From Paraescarpia echinospica (Eukaryota > Annelida > Polychaeta > Sabellida > Siboglinidae), in the NCBI GenBank assembly GCA_020002185.1, contig CM034532.1, forward strand, positions 26,223,453 through 26,287,452: a stretch of 64,000 bases of DNA, given 5' to 3'. A program made the translations under genes and the position numbers. The notes beneath the pieces are model-generated. The model was not told where the DNA came from. It did not search any database and worked only from the letters and a program-made list of their open reading frames with translations. Below are positions 10,415-37,379 of this stretch, one piece after another; position 1 is the first letter of the stretch; every line of letters begins with the position of its first letter.

Positions 10415-11478
10415 CATAGTCAATCTCGTTGTAGTTGGACTTAGTTTCACAGTCAACACAAGACACCTACACAATATGGCTGTACATCTCAAGGCTTGTC
10501 TTACATCAACTTCTCACTCGTAGAACGCAAACTACACCGGTACCTTAACCCGCCAATAGGAGCCGGGGGCACTGTTGTTGCCTACACCAATGTCAGCACA
10601 CGTGACATATCAACGTGGATTTCCATTTAAGAGTTTTTACACTGAAGCGTTTTGGAGCCTGCATACGGGCACTTGACTTTATTGACACGTCATTACGTCT
10701 CGTCGCTCGCTGGACTGGTCATTATAGACATTTCCTTGGATTGCACTTTGAAGTTGAGCTGGTTCCCGGAATCACGGATTGACGACATCAAGTGGGACGA
10801 AGCAGAAACGATTCAGCGTACATCCATTGCGTGGGTTAAATGCCAGGAGAAGTTTAGTCATCTACCGTCCCTGACTTGCGAAGATGCACTGAAAAATAAA
10901 TTTGAAAGCAGATCTTTTTTACCGGAAAAGGTATTGTCGAAACAGTCACAAATTTCTAAGTTAAAGACATTCGCAGACAAAGACGTAATGACGCGAGAGT
11001 GTGGCGTTTTAAACTGGTTCGAAACCACACATTGTATAAGCAAATGTTTCAAAAACAGTGCTGTTCCAAGATTGGTTGTATCATATATAACTCACATTTA
11101 ATACACCTGCCATAGTTAAGTCCACCATTTCTGTGCATTCGTATATGTATATTACTAATGTTACATGGCAATAACCACTCAAACAATATTCTGACTTGTT
11201 AGTTTTCAGATCAGCGACTCAGATATGCATTTTAATATTTTCACACATCGTATTCGGTTGGCGTGCGGCTTGCATGGGAGGGGTTCAAGGGGGTGGCAGT
11301 TAGTCTCAGTCAGAGACAGGATCAGGAGGACATTAATCAACTCGAGGCGTACGTGTTTGCCTTGACCGCCTTAAACATAGACAAAGCATGGTTATCGTAG
11401 TCCTCAACTATGAACATATCTCTATTCAAGACTAATTGCATACACAGACAAAACTGCCAAAAGGGGGACATTCTCAAA
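10415..11478. other. Intergenic, one weak open frame
   Basis: A frame open over about 10652-11101 on + would encode residues such as KWDEAETIQRTSIAWVKC. Its first ATG is internal and late, and I do not recognise it. It may be a remnant exon of an old element. No other feature seen. Confidence 0.3.
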
Positions 11479-12620
11479 ATCACTGGCATGTAATTCATAA
11501 GGCATGGACCCGGAAGTAAAATAGTTTGTTGTCCCTGCGGTTTATTTGCTTAACGGGGTCATGTTCTAGTTAGACTTCCTGTTCGTTGCACACGAAGAAA
11601 AATGCAGTGTATTTTTGAGAAATGATTTTTTACAAAATTCACATGCTGTGACATAAGTGCATTTGAGTAGGGAGATTTTCATGTGTGATTGTAGATGGTG
11701 TTGACTGTAAAATGGTGGATTTCTAGATTATTTGAATATGCGGAAGGATATTTGGCAGCAATTTGCCTGTGTGACCTGTTTGCGGAGTAATTCTTGCCGG
11801 CATTTGTAAATGTTGACGGGTGTCACACATACAGGCATTTTATGAGAGCTGGAAGTATGCAATTTTTGTTAAAATCTATCAGCATGTCAATGTGATGATG
11901 GTAACAGCTGGTGAGAAGTTTAAGACATTTTGTAGGTCACGTTTTCTTATAATCAGACAAAACGTTAACATGGTCGCCTATGAGAAAATTAACAGTGTGC
12001 TGACCCCTAACGGGGCGGAAGTAAAACTAATGGTCGAGCCCCACCTCGCGTGAATGGAGGGCACTTTGGTGAGAACAGTGGCGCCACACTGTGAGTTTAT
12101 ACGTTTTACTTTTGCGAGATGTAGGGCCTGTAAGGGGTTAGGACACTGTTAGACTTCCTGCTTTGTTACAGACGAAAAAGAGTGCAGTATATTTTTGAGA
12201 AATGACTTTTTATAATATTCACTTGCTCTGACATAAGTGCATTTGAGTAGTCAGATTTATAGATGTGATTGTAGAAGCTGTTGACAGTAAAATGGTGTCT
12301 TTTTAGCTGATTTTACTAAGCGGAAGGGTATCAGCAATTTGGCTAGTTGACACTTTAGTCGGATTACTGCCTGCATCCATTTGTAAATATTGACGGGTGT
12401 CATACATACAGGCATTTTGCAAGAGCTAGATATATTAGATTTTGACTAAACTCGACCAGCATGTCAATGAGATAATAATAACAGCAGGTGAGAAGTTTAA
12501 GAAATTTTATAGGTCACGTTTTCTTATAATCACACAAAACATTAACATGGTCGCCAATGGGAAAACTGACAGTGTGCTGACCCCGTAAGTGTGTCACGAT
12601 ACATGGCGAGATTCCGCGCG
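11479..12620 (+). repeat. Diverged tandem duplication, unit about 580 bp
   Basis: Two head-to-tail copies can be followed through shared landmarks. TTAGACTTCCTG occurs near 11569 and 12148, TTTTTGAGAAATGA near 11613 and 12193, CATAAGTGCATTTGAGTAG near 11651 and 12232, TTGACGGGTGTCA(C/T)ACATA near 11813 and 12393, and TAACATGGTCGCC near 11966 and 12544. Both copies have many substitutions and small indels. No protein is evident. Confidence 0.8.
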
Positions 12621-13844
12621 AGTGGAGACGACTGGCGACATGCATAATTGTTGTCCACTGATTTTAGCATTGCGGAAGCCAGGAAACAGTTGTTGACGTT
12701 TAGTTTATCGGCTTATTTGTCGCTTTTATAGCTTTGTTAATTGCGTTATGGCATTGTCACTTCAGTTATATATGAATTATACATCAGGGAAATGTAAAAT
12801 GCAGAGAAAGAGCCAGACAGCAGTCGCCGGCGGTCATACACTGAAATTTGTTTTGATCCCGAATTGTTTTTCGTCTAAATGAAATAGATAATAATATTTA
12901 CTTAATATAACAAGAATCAGTACATACAAAATATGAAATATAACATATGAATAACATAACATGATTAACAATTATCTAAGAAATAGGAGTTAAAACGAGA
13001 TACAACGGATTATCGTTTGTCATAAAAAAATCGCGAATGTTAAAATGTTATAAGTTTCAAAATATTTCGGTAACCATTTATATATGAAAAGTTGCCTAAA
13101 TGCACATAATCACCAAAAAGTATGCATTAGTTCAATTACGTGTCGTTCTGGGCGAAATAATGCATAGTTGTCATAATCAACAAAGTCGCCACCACGGTTC
13201 GTCAATTCGTGATAACAATTCGATTAAGGTGCACGATTACCACGAACATTCTTAACGGCAAAGTTTTTCCCACTGTTTCAACTTGTGATCGTCTGTCGGA
13301 AACCAAAAAAAGAACACGATTTCGAGAAACTCCGATGATTACAACCAAAAACCATACGTATCTCCATTATTTAAGCTGGCGTAAATGGAATCGATGTCGC
13401 CAGATGACTCCAGATCGAAAACGAGACGCGAGACTTACAACGTTGATTTTAACAACGACGAATTTGTAGGATTTCTTGGACGCACTAAACTACTGCAATG
13501 TTGGTGCGCAGTTTACATAAAAACAATAACATTTTCGCACAACATTAATTGTCTTTAATGATTTTAGTGGTGCCACAATAGGGCACGCAACAGTACAAAG
13601 AACAGAGCAAACAATATTGAAAACCACAGTGCAAACAATGCAAATAATGCAAATAATAAACGGTATAAAAAGTGTGCAAACAGCAATGCATTGCACAGTA
13701 CAAACACCAGCGTACGAAACAGTGCGAATGTCAGTGAACACAATTACATGCAAACAACAGCGTAAGCAAGAATGCACAAGACAGTGCAAACAAGTTAAAC
13801 ATATGTGCAAAGAACAGTGCAAGAAACCGTCTGCCAGCTTTTGT
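12621..13844. other. Intergenic AT-rich sequence
   Basis: No gene seen. About 13590-13830 is enriched in imperfect ACAGTGCAAACAA-type motifs, which produce short, unconvincing open frames on both strands. Confidence 0.4.
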
Positions 13845-14345
13845 TGCAGATGTTGGTGAGGATGTCTATCACCGTTTCTCCTCCGTTCATTATCAGTTCT
13901 GCTGGGATGTTGTCAAATCCAGTGATCTTACAGCTATCTCCACTTCTTCACGTAAAATTGGAAAGTCGTCCTCATTTGATGATTCTTGGCTGGCTATAAC
14001 ACTTGGATCTCCGTTGGTCTGGAAGTTGTATAACTCCGAACAGTATTCCGTAAATTGCACGAATAAACCCCATCGAAATGTGCACACAGCACTATTTTTA
14101 AAGAAATCAATTCCATTTAGAGCTGTGGTATATATTTAATTACACTGCATTTTATTTAGAGATAGGTGGTTGTCCATGTACGAGCCGCATACGGGGCTAT
14201 GATGATCTTCCCTCCAGTCACTGTCCAAGTGTGGACTGACAAAAGGATTAAACCCATTTATATTATATGTGTTGATGTGCTACGTGCTTCTTCTAGGTGC
14301 AGTGTCTGCTGCAGGCGTTGGCGATCATGTCCCTCCAAACCCATC
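13845..14345 (-). mobile_element. RTE-like reverse-transcriptase remnant
   Basis: On the minus strand, 14087-13893 reads FTEYCSELYNFQTNGDPSVI, then ILREEVEIAVRSL. After an indel, 13920-13845 reads GFDNIPAELIMNGGETVIDI. These match the region just before and into the RT domain of a widespread RTE-like LINE family as I remember it. About 14345-14285 resembles the extreme 3' coding end of the same family, also seen at 57515-57600. It is heavily degraded. Confidence 0.7.
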
Positions 14346-14371
14346 GGTTGTATTTGGCAATAGCTGTTCTA

Positions 14372-14845
14372 AGCACTACCCTACCGCGCCCCGGTGTAGT
14401 CCGATGTTCTAAACACTACACTTCCGCGACACCGTGTAGTCCGATGTTCTAAACACTACACTACTACGCCCCGGTGTAGTCCGATGTTCTAAACACTACA
14501 CTACCGCGCCCCGGTGTAGTCCGTTGTTATAAACACTACACTATCGCGCCCCGGTGCAGTCCTATGTTCTAAACACTACACTTCCGCGCCCCGGTGTAGT
14601 CCGATGTTCTAAACACTACACTACCGCTCCCCGGTGTAGTCCGATGTTATACACACTGCACTACCGCGCCCCGGTGTAGTCCGGTATTCTAAACACTACG
14701 CTACCGTGCCCCGGTGTAGACCGACGTTCAAACACTACACTACCGCGTCCCAGTGTAGTCCCATGTTAAAAATACTACACTACCGCGCCCCCGTGTAATC
14801 CGGTGTTCTAAATACTACACTGCTGCGTCCAGGTTTAGTGATTCG
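14372..14845 (+). repeat. 40-bp minisatellite, about 12 copies
   Basis: Tandem units of 40 bp, each holding a GCGCCCCGGTGTAGTCCGAT core and TTCTAAACACTACA. Substitutions increase toward the right end, where units are also one base shorter. The unit length is not a multiple of three and no frame runs through. Confidence 0.95.
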
Positions 14846-14984
14846 AATACTTCAAGTCTCACGCGAAACTTTAGTCCAACCGGCTGTTCGGCCCTCGGCC
14901 CATATTACCTCGATCAACGACCGTCGTTGCACCGCCAAACTACTTCAGTGATGTCACTGTTGATAACATTGTGTAGTCGTAGTA

Positions 14985-16925
14985 GAGACCATTAGCTAAC
15001 GCAATTAAGCAACCGTACGCCAAATATGTACGCGACCTCAAGTTTGAAGTATACCGCAGATCTCGCGTCAACGTCTAATAAAACACCATTAGCTAAGCTC
15101 GCAGTGAGCGGTTTTTCGATCGGCTCCAGCAGGTAACTGTTTTCTCATATGTAGTGATTGTCTGTGTGTTACTAACAGTAAAATGCATGTACGAAATACA
15201 TAGATATATGTAAAAATGTGCTAATGGAACAATTAAACTTTATTGCAATCGATAATCACAGGAAGGTAGCATTTAAGACGCTAGAACGTTGTAAACGCGA
15301 ACCCCAGTGCACTCATTCCGGCTCGTACGATTAGGCTAAGCAAACAAAACATTGTGTTTCGAGTCCTGTTATGCAATAACATAGCCTAATCATGATATTA
15401 GTACACCACAGCATGGGTACGTAATTGGCAATATTTTCTTTAATTAGGCCTAGAATAATTGTTATAGAATATACATCATGGCGGGCAGTTGTCAAGTCAT
15501 ATTTTAGGAGGTGTACACGCTAGCGTTAATAAAAGCACGAAATGAGTGGGATGTCTCAAACATGTCCACAAATAACGAGACATACGTTACGGATGGTCAC
15601 TTAACCTTATTCTAGGGTATCAGGGTAAGTTTCTTAAACCAGTTAGATACAATCGACCCTCTTAGTTATTACATTACAAATTGAGTTAAAACTTCACCAT
15701 ATGGTAAAGTTTCAACTCGATTTATAATATTATAGATTTGTTCCATTTATGGAAAAATCTTTGTAACAAAATAAATGTGTAAAGCAAATTAATAGATGTT
15801 AGTAATAATTATTGTAACACAAAATTATGTGTTTTATTCCTAATATAGATATGGACAACACCAATGCGATACTGAACCTAGCGCTTCTATCGAATGATGA
15901 CGAAGCCATGGAAATAGCCACGCAGCATCTGTATGACAAGGAAAAACGTTTCGTTAAACAACGACTATTTTTCCTCACTGAAGCCAGCAATTATTATTGT
16001 TTGTATATGTTTAGGTTTCAAAAAGATGATTTGCGTCGTCTGAAATGTGCTCTGCATATTCCCGACACCATGAGGTTGCCAAACAAGAACAGCCTACATG
16101 TAAAATGGTTATTAAACTTCTTCTTTTTTAAATAAGTATGAACGCCGAGAACAGATTGCAAACAAACGCAACAGCTGACACTGATTGACAGCTAATCAGC
16201 GCACTTTGCATAATAATTTTTTTTAGTAACAATTTTTTTAATCAACTGTCTGCATCTAGTCCTGTCGGCAAAATCTACATTTTATATAAACCAATACAAA
16301 GCCTTTAGTATTTATTTTCGTAGTTGCACAAAAACGTGGTGTGCCAGCGTTGCAACATAGGTCATAGCCAAAGTAGACATAAATGCAACCAACGACTCAA
16401 CTACGTTTACAAAATAATTAATTAATTAGTTTAAATATCTATGTGGGCTTAATAAACATTAGATAGACATGTGTTACAATATGGTATATAGGCGAGCTTA
16501 GCCGTGCATAAGCCTAAGCTAAGCGTGTGGAGGCAAATAAACAAATGTGCATTGCACTGTTATTGCGCCTCGCTGCATAGCTGCAAATGAAAACGAATCG
16601 TAGGTCTTTTTAAAAGTCGTCAAACATGAATGCATGTAATTTATAACTCAACTTTCTTTACAAGCATGTGTTCCTAAAATGTGTAGCTATTACTCTGTAT
16701 AGTTACATTTTAATTACCATAACTGTTTATATACGAAATAAGTCGGCGTTTGTACTTACGCGAAATATCCATCTTTGGCGTACATACGCGAAGTCGAACC
16801 GCAGATGCCGCGTAAACCTCTGATTGGATCGCAAAAGCTGCGTCGTAGAACTCAATTATCTTTGCGGTCGGCGTATGTTTTTGGCGTCAGGTTTGTGTTT
16901 ATTGCGTTAGCTAATGGTGTCTATA
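14985..16925 (+). mobile_element. Harbinger-type DNA transposon remnant with terminal inverted repeats
   Basis: ACCATTAGCTAACGCAAT at 14988-15005 is repeated inverted at 16901-16918. Similarity continues inward (left CGTACGCCAAATATGTACGC against the inverse of the right end). A second, partial copy of the end motif sits at about 15087. Between the ends, 15851-16135 encodes a Harbinger-like transposase start (see separate entry). The rest of the nuclease domain is missing, so this is an internally deleted copy. The target-site duplication is not clear. Confidence 0.6.
15851..16135 (+). pseudogene. Harbinger-like transposase N-terminal exon
   Basis: The ATG at 15851 opens MDNTNAILNLALLSNDDEAM, followed by FRFQKDDLRRLKCALHIPDT. 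The phrase F-R-F-x-K-x-D-L-x-x-L with an alpha-helical, IP-ending helix is typical of the N-terminal region of PIF/Harbinger nucleases in animals. A possible splice donor (CATGTAAA, about 16097) precedes the low-complexity end of the frame. I see no downstream DDE catalytic exon before the right terminal repeat, so the copy is not autonomous. Confidence 0.55.
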
Positions 16926-17587
16926 ATTATCACATCAGTACGTAGAGGAACCTGCAAAAATCGGTTGTCACCAAGAGTCAACTTTATGTGTCCAAAATCC
17001 ATCTGATGTAGGCCGCACATAACAAGCGTCTTTTTAATCGATGCATCAGATTGGGTCAAGTGACATACTTGGATGTTGGCTCGCTACGCGGTCGTCAGGT
17101 GACTGTGCAATACACCTGTATAACTAATAGTAGTAATGGAAATAAATTAATGGGTTGTCTTCTCGCATATACTGTGGCGTGGCTGAATACTTTCCAGAGA
17201 ATCCGGACTGGTGCTCGAATGAACAGTCTTCCAGTAGAATGTGTAAAGCGATTTGAACGAACGGTCTTACGGACTATTATAATTTACCTTTGTTGCCTCT
17301 TGTATTAGCAAATATATTGAAGAGAAACAATACGCACGCACGCACACACCCACGCGCACGCAGACACATCACTGATCAGTGTGGATGTTCTCCTTTAGAA
17401 AAGTTGACCAACCTGAAGTCCGCCGTTTCGCGATAGTAGTTGACCAACAATACCTTACATCTCTTCAGCTAGTGTTGAAGCTCGCAGGCGGGTCACCCTT
17501 GTCTATAGCTTTGCAGTGTACACGATTTACTCGCACCTGAAGCTCTATCTGTTTCTCACGACGTGTCTCTCGTTGTTTCTTCCAGAT
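16926..17587. other. Upstream region of mucin B
   Basis: No coding sequence recognised. A CA/CG-rich stretch lies at about 17331-17368. CTTCCAG ends two bases before the mucin B start codon. It looks like a splice acceptor, so a non-coding first exon may lie in this region. Confidence 0.4.
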
Positions 17588-31518
<13,931 letters not shown>

Positions 31519-31519
31519 T

Positions 31520-32427
31520 GTAAGTACACGTGCACTCGGCTCTCGCCAGTACTGGTACAAGTTATCACTGAAAACAATGTGATGCACGAACACGTAGTAA
31601 CCTATTCTTCCACGTGTGCGCGTGTGTGTACACATGCTGGTGTGTATTTATTCAAATTCATCACTAATTACTCAATGCTATGTGACAGAAGCACAACGAC
31701 AGCTTAGGACAATATTATCAGTTTTGTACGTTACGTTATACGTTATTGTGATGCTATTGTTTTGGAATCAGTTTGCATTCATCCAATTACGCACGTACGC
31801 GCGCACACGCACGCACGCACACGCACGCACACACACGTACACTATATGCGATGCGTGCGGAGGTGAGTATCAGACTCCTATTTCTAATCTAAAGCATAGT
31901 AGGCCTGCGTTAATGTAGAGTCACTTATTTCTACATTTTCTGATTGACAGATAACACCAACTTAGACATAGTTCATGGCGACGTTCGTTCTGAGCAAGGC
32001 TACAAAGGAAGTCAGCATCATTGACACGGCGGGCTTTCACTGCCAAAGCCAACCCAGTCAACCCGGTCTACCAGAAATGCTTCGGCGAGAACTTGATTAT
32101 TTACAAAAAAATTCGTCTTTGAACAGTGTTTCTATTGTGTTACTAACACGTTTAATCCAGTTTTGCTTTATATTTGAGTTTTGTTGCGTTTTCATTGTGT
32201 CCATATTAAACAAGTCTAGTTCATTATTTCTGATATTACGTTAGTCGGAGTCTATGTCAGCTAATCAATTGGGTAATATAATTACACATTTCCCCTTTGA
32301 ATGTGATATGTACATATCGTGTTTCTGCGTTTGCGTGGGCAGTGGCGCCACATCACGGATGTTATATATTCGTATACTCAGGCGCACCCAGAACTGCCAT
32401 ATTATCTGGAGGGTGGCAGCACCAGCG
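31520..32427. other. Probable 3' UTR intron and 3' UTR of mucin B
   Basis: GTAAGT at 31520 and an acceptor before 31951 suggest an intron within the 3' UTR. An ATTAAA at 32205-32210 is one possible poly(A) signal. A CA/CG-rich microrepeat lies at about 31793-31837. No further coding exon recognised. Confidence 0.4.
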
Positions 32428-32430
32428 CCA

Positions 32431-32942
32431 CATAATGTGTGTGTCGGTGTCGCGCTTACATTTATGCGGGAGTTAAATTTTATCCGGGTGATGTTTATAT
32501 GCATATGTAAGGCATAATATTTGGCACCAGTAGATCACGTAGTGATAAATAATATTCAGTAGTTAAATATGTTTCGTTTGTTGTCGTAATACGAGCGTTA
32601 TAGTTAGAGTACATAATTATAATTTGCTGTTTCAGATTTGTAACTAAGTATAAGAGTATGTCACGTGACGTGTGCGTGGAGAGGAAACTGTTTTACGACA
32701 GAAATTGTTTATGTCTGTGGGAAGCAAACATTTTTTAATTTATGTATATATATAGACACATATGTAAATATATATATATATATATATATACATATAAACA
32801 TGCATAACGCCCGAATAAATGAAAACTCGACAGTCGTAGCTGGTGATAAATGCATTCCCCTAGATACGCGCATGCGCAGAAACGTCACCCGGATATAATT
32901 TAACGCCCGGATAAATGTAAGCGCGACATCAGTGTCGTGCAA
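32431..32942. repeat. Inverted repeat pair, about 60-bp arms
   Basis: The left arm (about 32431-32495: GTCGCGCTTACATTTATGCG, then AATTTTATCCGGGTGA) is found inverted at about 32877-32940 (TCACCCGGATATAATT, then CGGATAAATGTAAGCGCGAC). The spacer is about 380 bp and contains a TA run. This could be a MITE or foldback element. No target duplication identified. Confidence 0.65.
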
Positions 32943-32945
32943 GAG

Positions 32946-33904
32946 AGAACGAGCAGCATTTCGCTATACATAAAAATTGTGAATCTAGCATCGCATGGAG
33001 TGGAGGCAAAATAGAGCTAAGCTCAGTTAATCATTAATTTTCACTGCCGAAATATTTACGCGCAACAGGTTATGACGATGCACATAGACAGGTCTCGTCT
33101 TTATGTATATTAATGTTTAATTCACTGCTTCTTCACTGTATATTCCCCAGTGGGGTAGAAATATGTACTAGCATCATTGACAAACTTTATGGTGGTATGG
33201 CAATCAAACAACAAAACTGGAGTTTTTATATATAATATCTACAATTTGTTTTTAAAGATAGCCTTACAACAAAAATGTCGTCCTGCATTTTACTACTTTT
33301 CCCGCTCAGCCGTACAACATCGTAAACTTTTTATTCGGCTCCGTAATCTTCCTTTTATTTGCCTTCGTAATAGTTCCTTAGACCAAGCTTGAGGTTTCTA
33401 TACCATACAGGCATGCCGGTATTACGCACTCTCTCCGAACTTTTCTTGCCAGTATACTGCTGACAAAATAATATTTCGCAAATAAATATTGCTAAAATGA
33501 CACGGTGGGACGCATGCTGGTATGATAATACAAACGACTTTTCTTCTAAGACATGAACAGTCGATGGGGCATATCATGTGATAACCATAATAAGATGATC
33601 TCCACCAAGTAATGTTAGTTATCAAGCGTTTGCAGGACACTCATTGTTAGACGTCCGGAGACCCTGCCATTGCGGCAATGTTGTGGCTTAACTTGGTGCG
33701 CTACTTAAATGTATTATTAAAATAAAATATGCACAATACATTAAAAACAACAGTTGAAGTGTTCATTATATCTCATTAGCAAAAGTGCCCGTCACCTGGC
33801 TGGATACCTTGGTAGATGATATTCGTGATTGTAATTTTTACCAAATGGTAGAAAGCACACAGCATCGTTACATAAATACCGTAACGCGCTACTTCATGTT
33901 GCCA
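32946..33904. other. Intergenic
   Basis: No gene or named repeat seen. Confidence 0.4.
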
Positions 33905-34125
33905 AGTCCATGATACAGAGGCCGTTTTCCCGAAGTATTTGCCGCGCGTGCATGGTTCCTGCGATAGTTAGGTTACGTCATACCAATTATGCGCACATTA
34001 CGTTTTATGTTCCGAACAACTGATTTACCCCACAAATGGTGACCATCATGACATATATATGGGGTATTTAAAAAGATATAGGTCTTATTCGTTAGGTCAT
34101 TGATTAATCCCTAAAAGTTTTGGCG
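33905..34125 (+). repeat. Dispersed repeat family R2, copy 1
   Basis: About 220 bp that recurs in inverted orientation at 44330-44545. Shared blocks are GGCCGTTTTCCCGAAGTATT, GTTAGGTTAC, GCGCACATT, TTCCGAAC, ATGGGGTAT and GATTAATCC, in the same order after inversion. No coding capacity seen. Confidence 0.75.
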
Positions 34126-34613
34126 CTCGAGGTTCAGGCCGTCTAAGAGGAAAACGTTAACCTACCCTCATACATATACTCTCGCAAGCTCGATTACTTT
34201 ACTTTCTACCAACATAACTATCGTCTTGGCGCTTTGGCATTTTAGAAACTAGGCTATTTAAACGATGCAAACATGAATTGTAGAGGCAACATTGTCACAC
34301 ATACGAAATTACAATAAAGTGTACGTCCTTGTGTAATTTCGTGCAGAATGTTTGTTGAAAGCAAACTTTCACTTGATTATGAATCTTTATGTTATATAAA
34401 TTTACATAAATTAGGGTGGCAATTTTTGTAAGCAGGAAGAATAAGTTGACAAAATTCAAGATGGCCGCCAACCATACGAATTGTTTTTTTTTATATTAAA
34501 ATATTATTTTAAATAATTCCTTACATGTATATAATGATATATTGAACCCTTAATAAAAATACCCTTTTATATTAATGTTGGTACATTTAGTTACACGTGA
34601 AAGGTAGTAGAAC

Positions 34614-34925
34614 ATTGCATTCTGAGATCGTTCATCTTTTAAATACAAATGTCCAGTGAATCAACATGCCTCATACACTATACTTCTCTAAACATAACTT
34701 TCTTTAACTCAATATAAACTTTGTTTCAACTAATTATTTGTTTCATAATTTTTTTAGATAAGACGGCGCAAAAGACAAACTATTATATTCGCGTGCCATA
34801 TATTTATTATTCGGCTGGCCTGACCTGAGAACCGTTAATTTGGCAAAAGCGCAATTTAACAAATAACATCAAATGCCAGAGTGACATATACAGTAGCACG
34901 TGTGATCAAATAAATATTGTTCATG
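34614..34925 (+). repeat. Dispersed repeat family R1, copy 2
   Basis: The second copy of the element at 30136-30430, with a longer AT-rich middle. Confidence 0.7.
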
Positions 34926-36640
34926 TTGCACATCATACCGTTTTAAGAACAGTTTAAAAGGATAGATTTTCTCAGAATGCAACTCTAAGCAGCTGGAGGG
35001 AATTTCTTGAAAGAAATATTCTTTGACAATTTTAACATCTTTGTAATGTACAAAGTCATTCATTAAGCCTGTTTATATAACTAATTCGTGTTATTATATA
35101 CACTTATTTTATTAGAATTATGTTTGTTTAATTAATTACAAATGACCATCACAATATATCGATATTATAATTCCGCGTGCGCTGTGTTTCCAGTTCGCGC
35201 CTGCGTTCAAATCCAAATAAGGCATGTTCATGAATATTCGGTACCGTCCGTCAGACTTCGGTTACCTCCGCTGAGATTTATGGAGCAAGAAAAACATCCA
35301 GGATATTTATATGGGTTTATGGGTTAATTTTCTGGCCAAAAGATGGCCCCCACCCTCTAAGGTTGCGGGAACCTATTTTGTTAAATTGGTACACGATAAC
35401 ATGTGTTAAGTTACATTGTAACCCGTTGTCCATAATAAATTGATTCATGTTATTGTGAAATCCACTGGCAATTCACTTTTCCAAGTGGTCATTTGAAACA
35501 ATTTTGTAAATGTTTGTGTGCACATATTGATTTCCTGACGAAAACATGTCAAGACCCAATAAGGTCATAAACGCTGTTTTTGTTCTTTAAATACGTATTC
35601 AGACACCAGTGCAAACATTTAGCGAAATGAAATAGCTTTTATTATTGTGTCACCTTTTGATATTATTGCTCCTGGTCATATTGAGGAATGTTACAGCTTT
35701 CTGTGGGTACAAGCATTGATTGTGTAGTCAAAACAATATCCCACCCTGTAATGTAGCGAGTGCCTTTGTTGTTCCCACATGTTAAAGCACAAGTGTAAAA
35801 CTGTCATCGACTAAAACAAGTAGTTCGCTACTGTGACACCAGTAGATGTTATTCCTCGTCATTTCGAGACATTTCGCTCATATTTATATGCAAGATACAA
35901 TTTTAACCATTTGTGAACGTTAAATTAGTTTTTGTTATTGTGTCAACCACGAACATCACTCTTGGTCATTTAGAGCTATTCTTATATATCCGTCGGTTGC
36001 TTGTGCTAATTTTCTGAACTAGAACATTTACACCTTTGGCAAAAAGGCACCCGTGACATAACAGGACTGCTAATTGTTGACACAGTCGCAAAAAAACAAT
36101 GTTATGCGGTTAAACGGTTACACTGTTACCTTGGTGGTTGTTTGTTTGATAGAATAGGCACTCGTGACTTTATAGGGTAGTGTAGTGTTTGGCCTTGAAC
36201 CAAACCATGTACCCACATAAAGATGACACATATCTCAAACTGACCAGGAATAATGACTCTGTATTACACATTGATTGAACGTTTCAGGCAACGACTTTCA
36301 CTCTCTAGCAGGAAGATTTTTTTCGATTAAATACATTTGATCATTGTTCAAAGTCATTCAATCAAGTGCTCAAGGTTAGAACTTAGTAAGAGTTTAGCAT
36401 TGCCATTTGATCGCAACGAGGGCAGTCGGGAGTATGGAACGTAACATAACTATCCAACTATTAATTATTTTACATACATACATACGAGCAGGACATCAGC
36501 GACTGGTTGGAAGACGACATCGTGAGAGCAGGGAGACGAACGGCAGACAGAGCAGCGTATCATGGGGTCATCCGGGCAGCTACGTCCCGCAGGGATATGC
36601 TGAACTGAAGAAGAAGACATACATACGTACGCACGTACGT
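34926..36640. other. Intergenic
   Basis: AT-rich. No convincing exon or element recognised. Confidence 0.4.
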
Positions 36641-36775
36641 ACGCACTTACATACATACATATATATATATATACATGTGTACATACATTCATACATGCAT
36701 ACATGCATAAATACATACATACATACATGCATACATACACACACACACATACATACATACAGTCACATATTCTTA
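36640..36775. repeat. CATA/CGTA tetranucleotide repeats
   Basis: ACGTACGC, CATA and TA repeats. His/Tyr/Thr-rich open frames here come from the repeat. Confidence 0.9.
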
Positions 36776-37379
36776 CTTACTTATTTGCTTATTTATCTAT
36801 GCCGTTTAATTAATGTGGTGATATCACATGTTTTGTCGGATCAGCCGAGACATGTAATGTCCCCCACTTTCTCGAATTGACTCCAGTTTAGAGAGTGACG
36901 ATTAAAATTAGGCTTCTTTTAGTACAGTAATCAATTCCTAATTTTGGATGATACGATACTCACGAAATGTCAATTGTCAATTCTTCGTAAACATTGACCT
37001 TCATTCATGTGCAAAGTTAAAAAAACGGCAAAATAACGCACAGCCTCGGGATTGGATGAAACTCGAATTTCGGACACGCAACGATACGCAAATGTTTGGA
37101 TATGTTTCCAAACGGAATATCTCTGCATGTACATAGATACTGCACTGACAATGTAGGTATAAATGGCCTTTAAGGGACGGCATAAGCTCACACACACACA
37201 CCTCCATTCCGTAAACCTACATCGAGATCGACAGAAATACCATATTCTGTGTACGGGTTACGCGGTGTGGGTTATCCCGCCCCTAACCAAAAACCTAGTC
37301 GATCAGCGAGACCCGGTAAGAGCTCACAGCTGATATTGTTGTGGGTGGGAGCCAATCAGTCACGATACGTCACATCTGG

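Noticed and set aside
10652..11101. Open frame of 149 codons
   Set aside because: The nominal start is TTG, the first ATG is far inside, there is no recognised motif, and splice signals are not evident. Mentioned only as intergenic.
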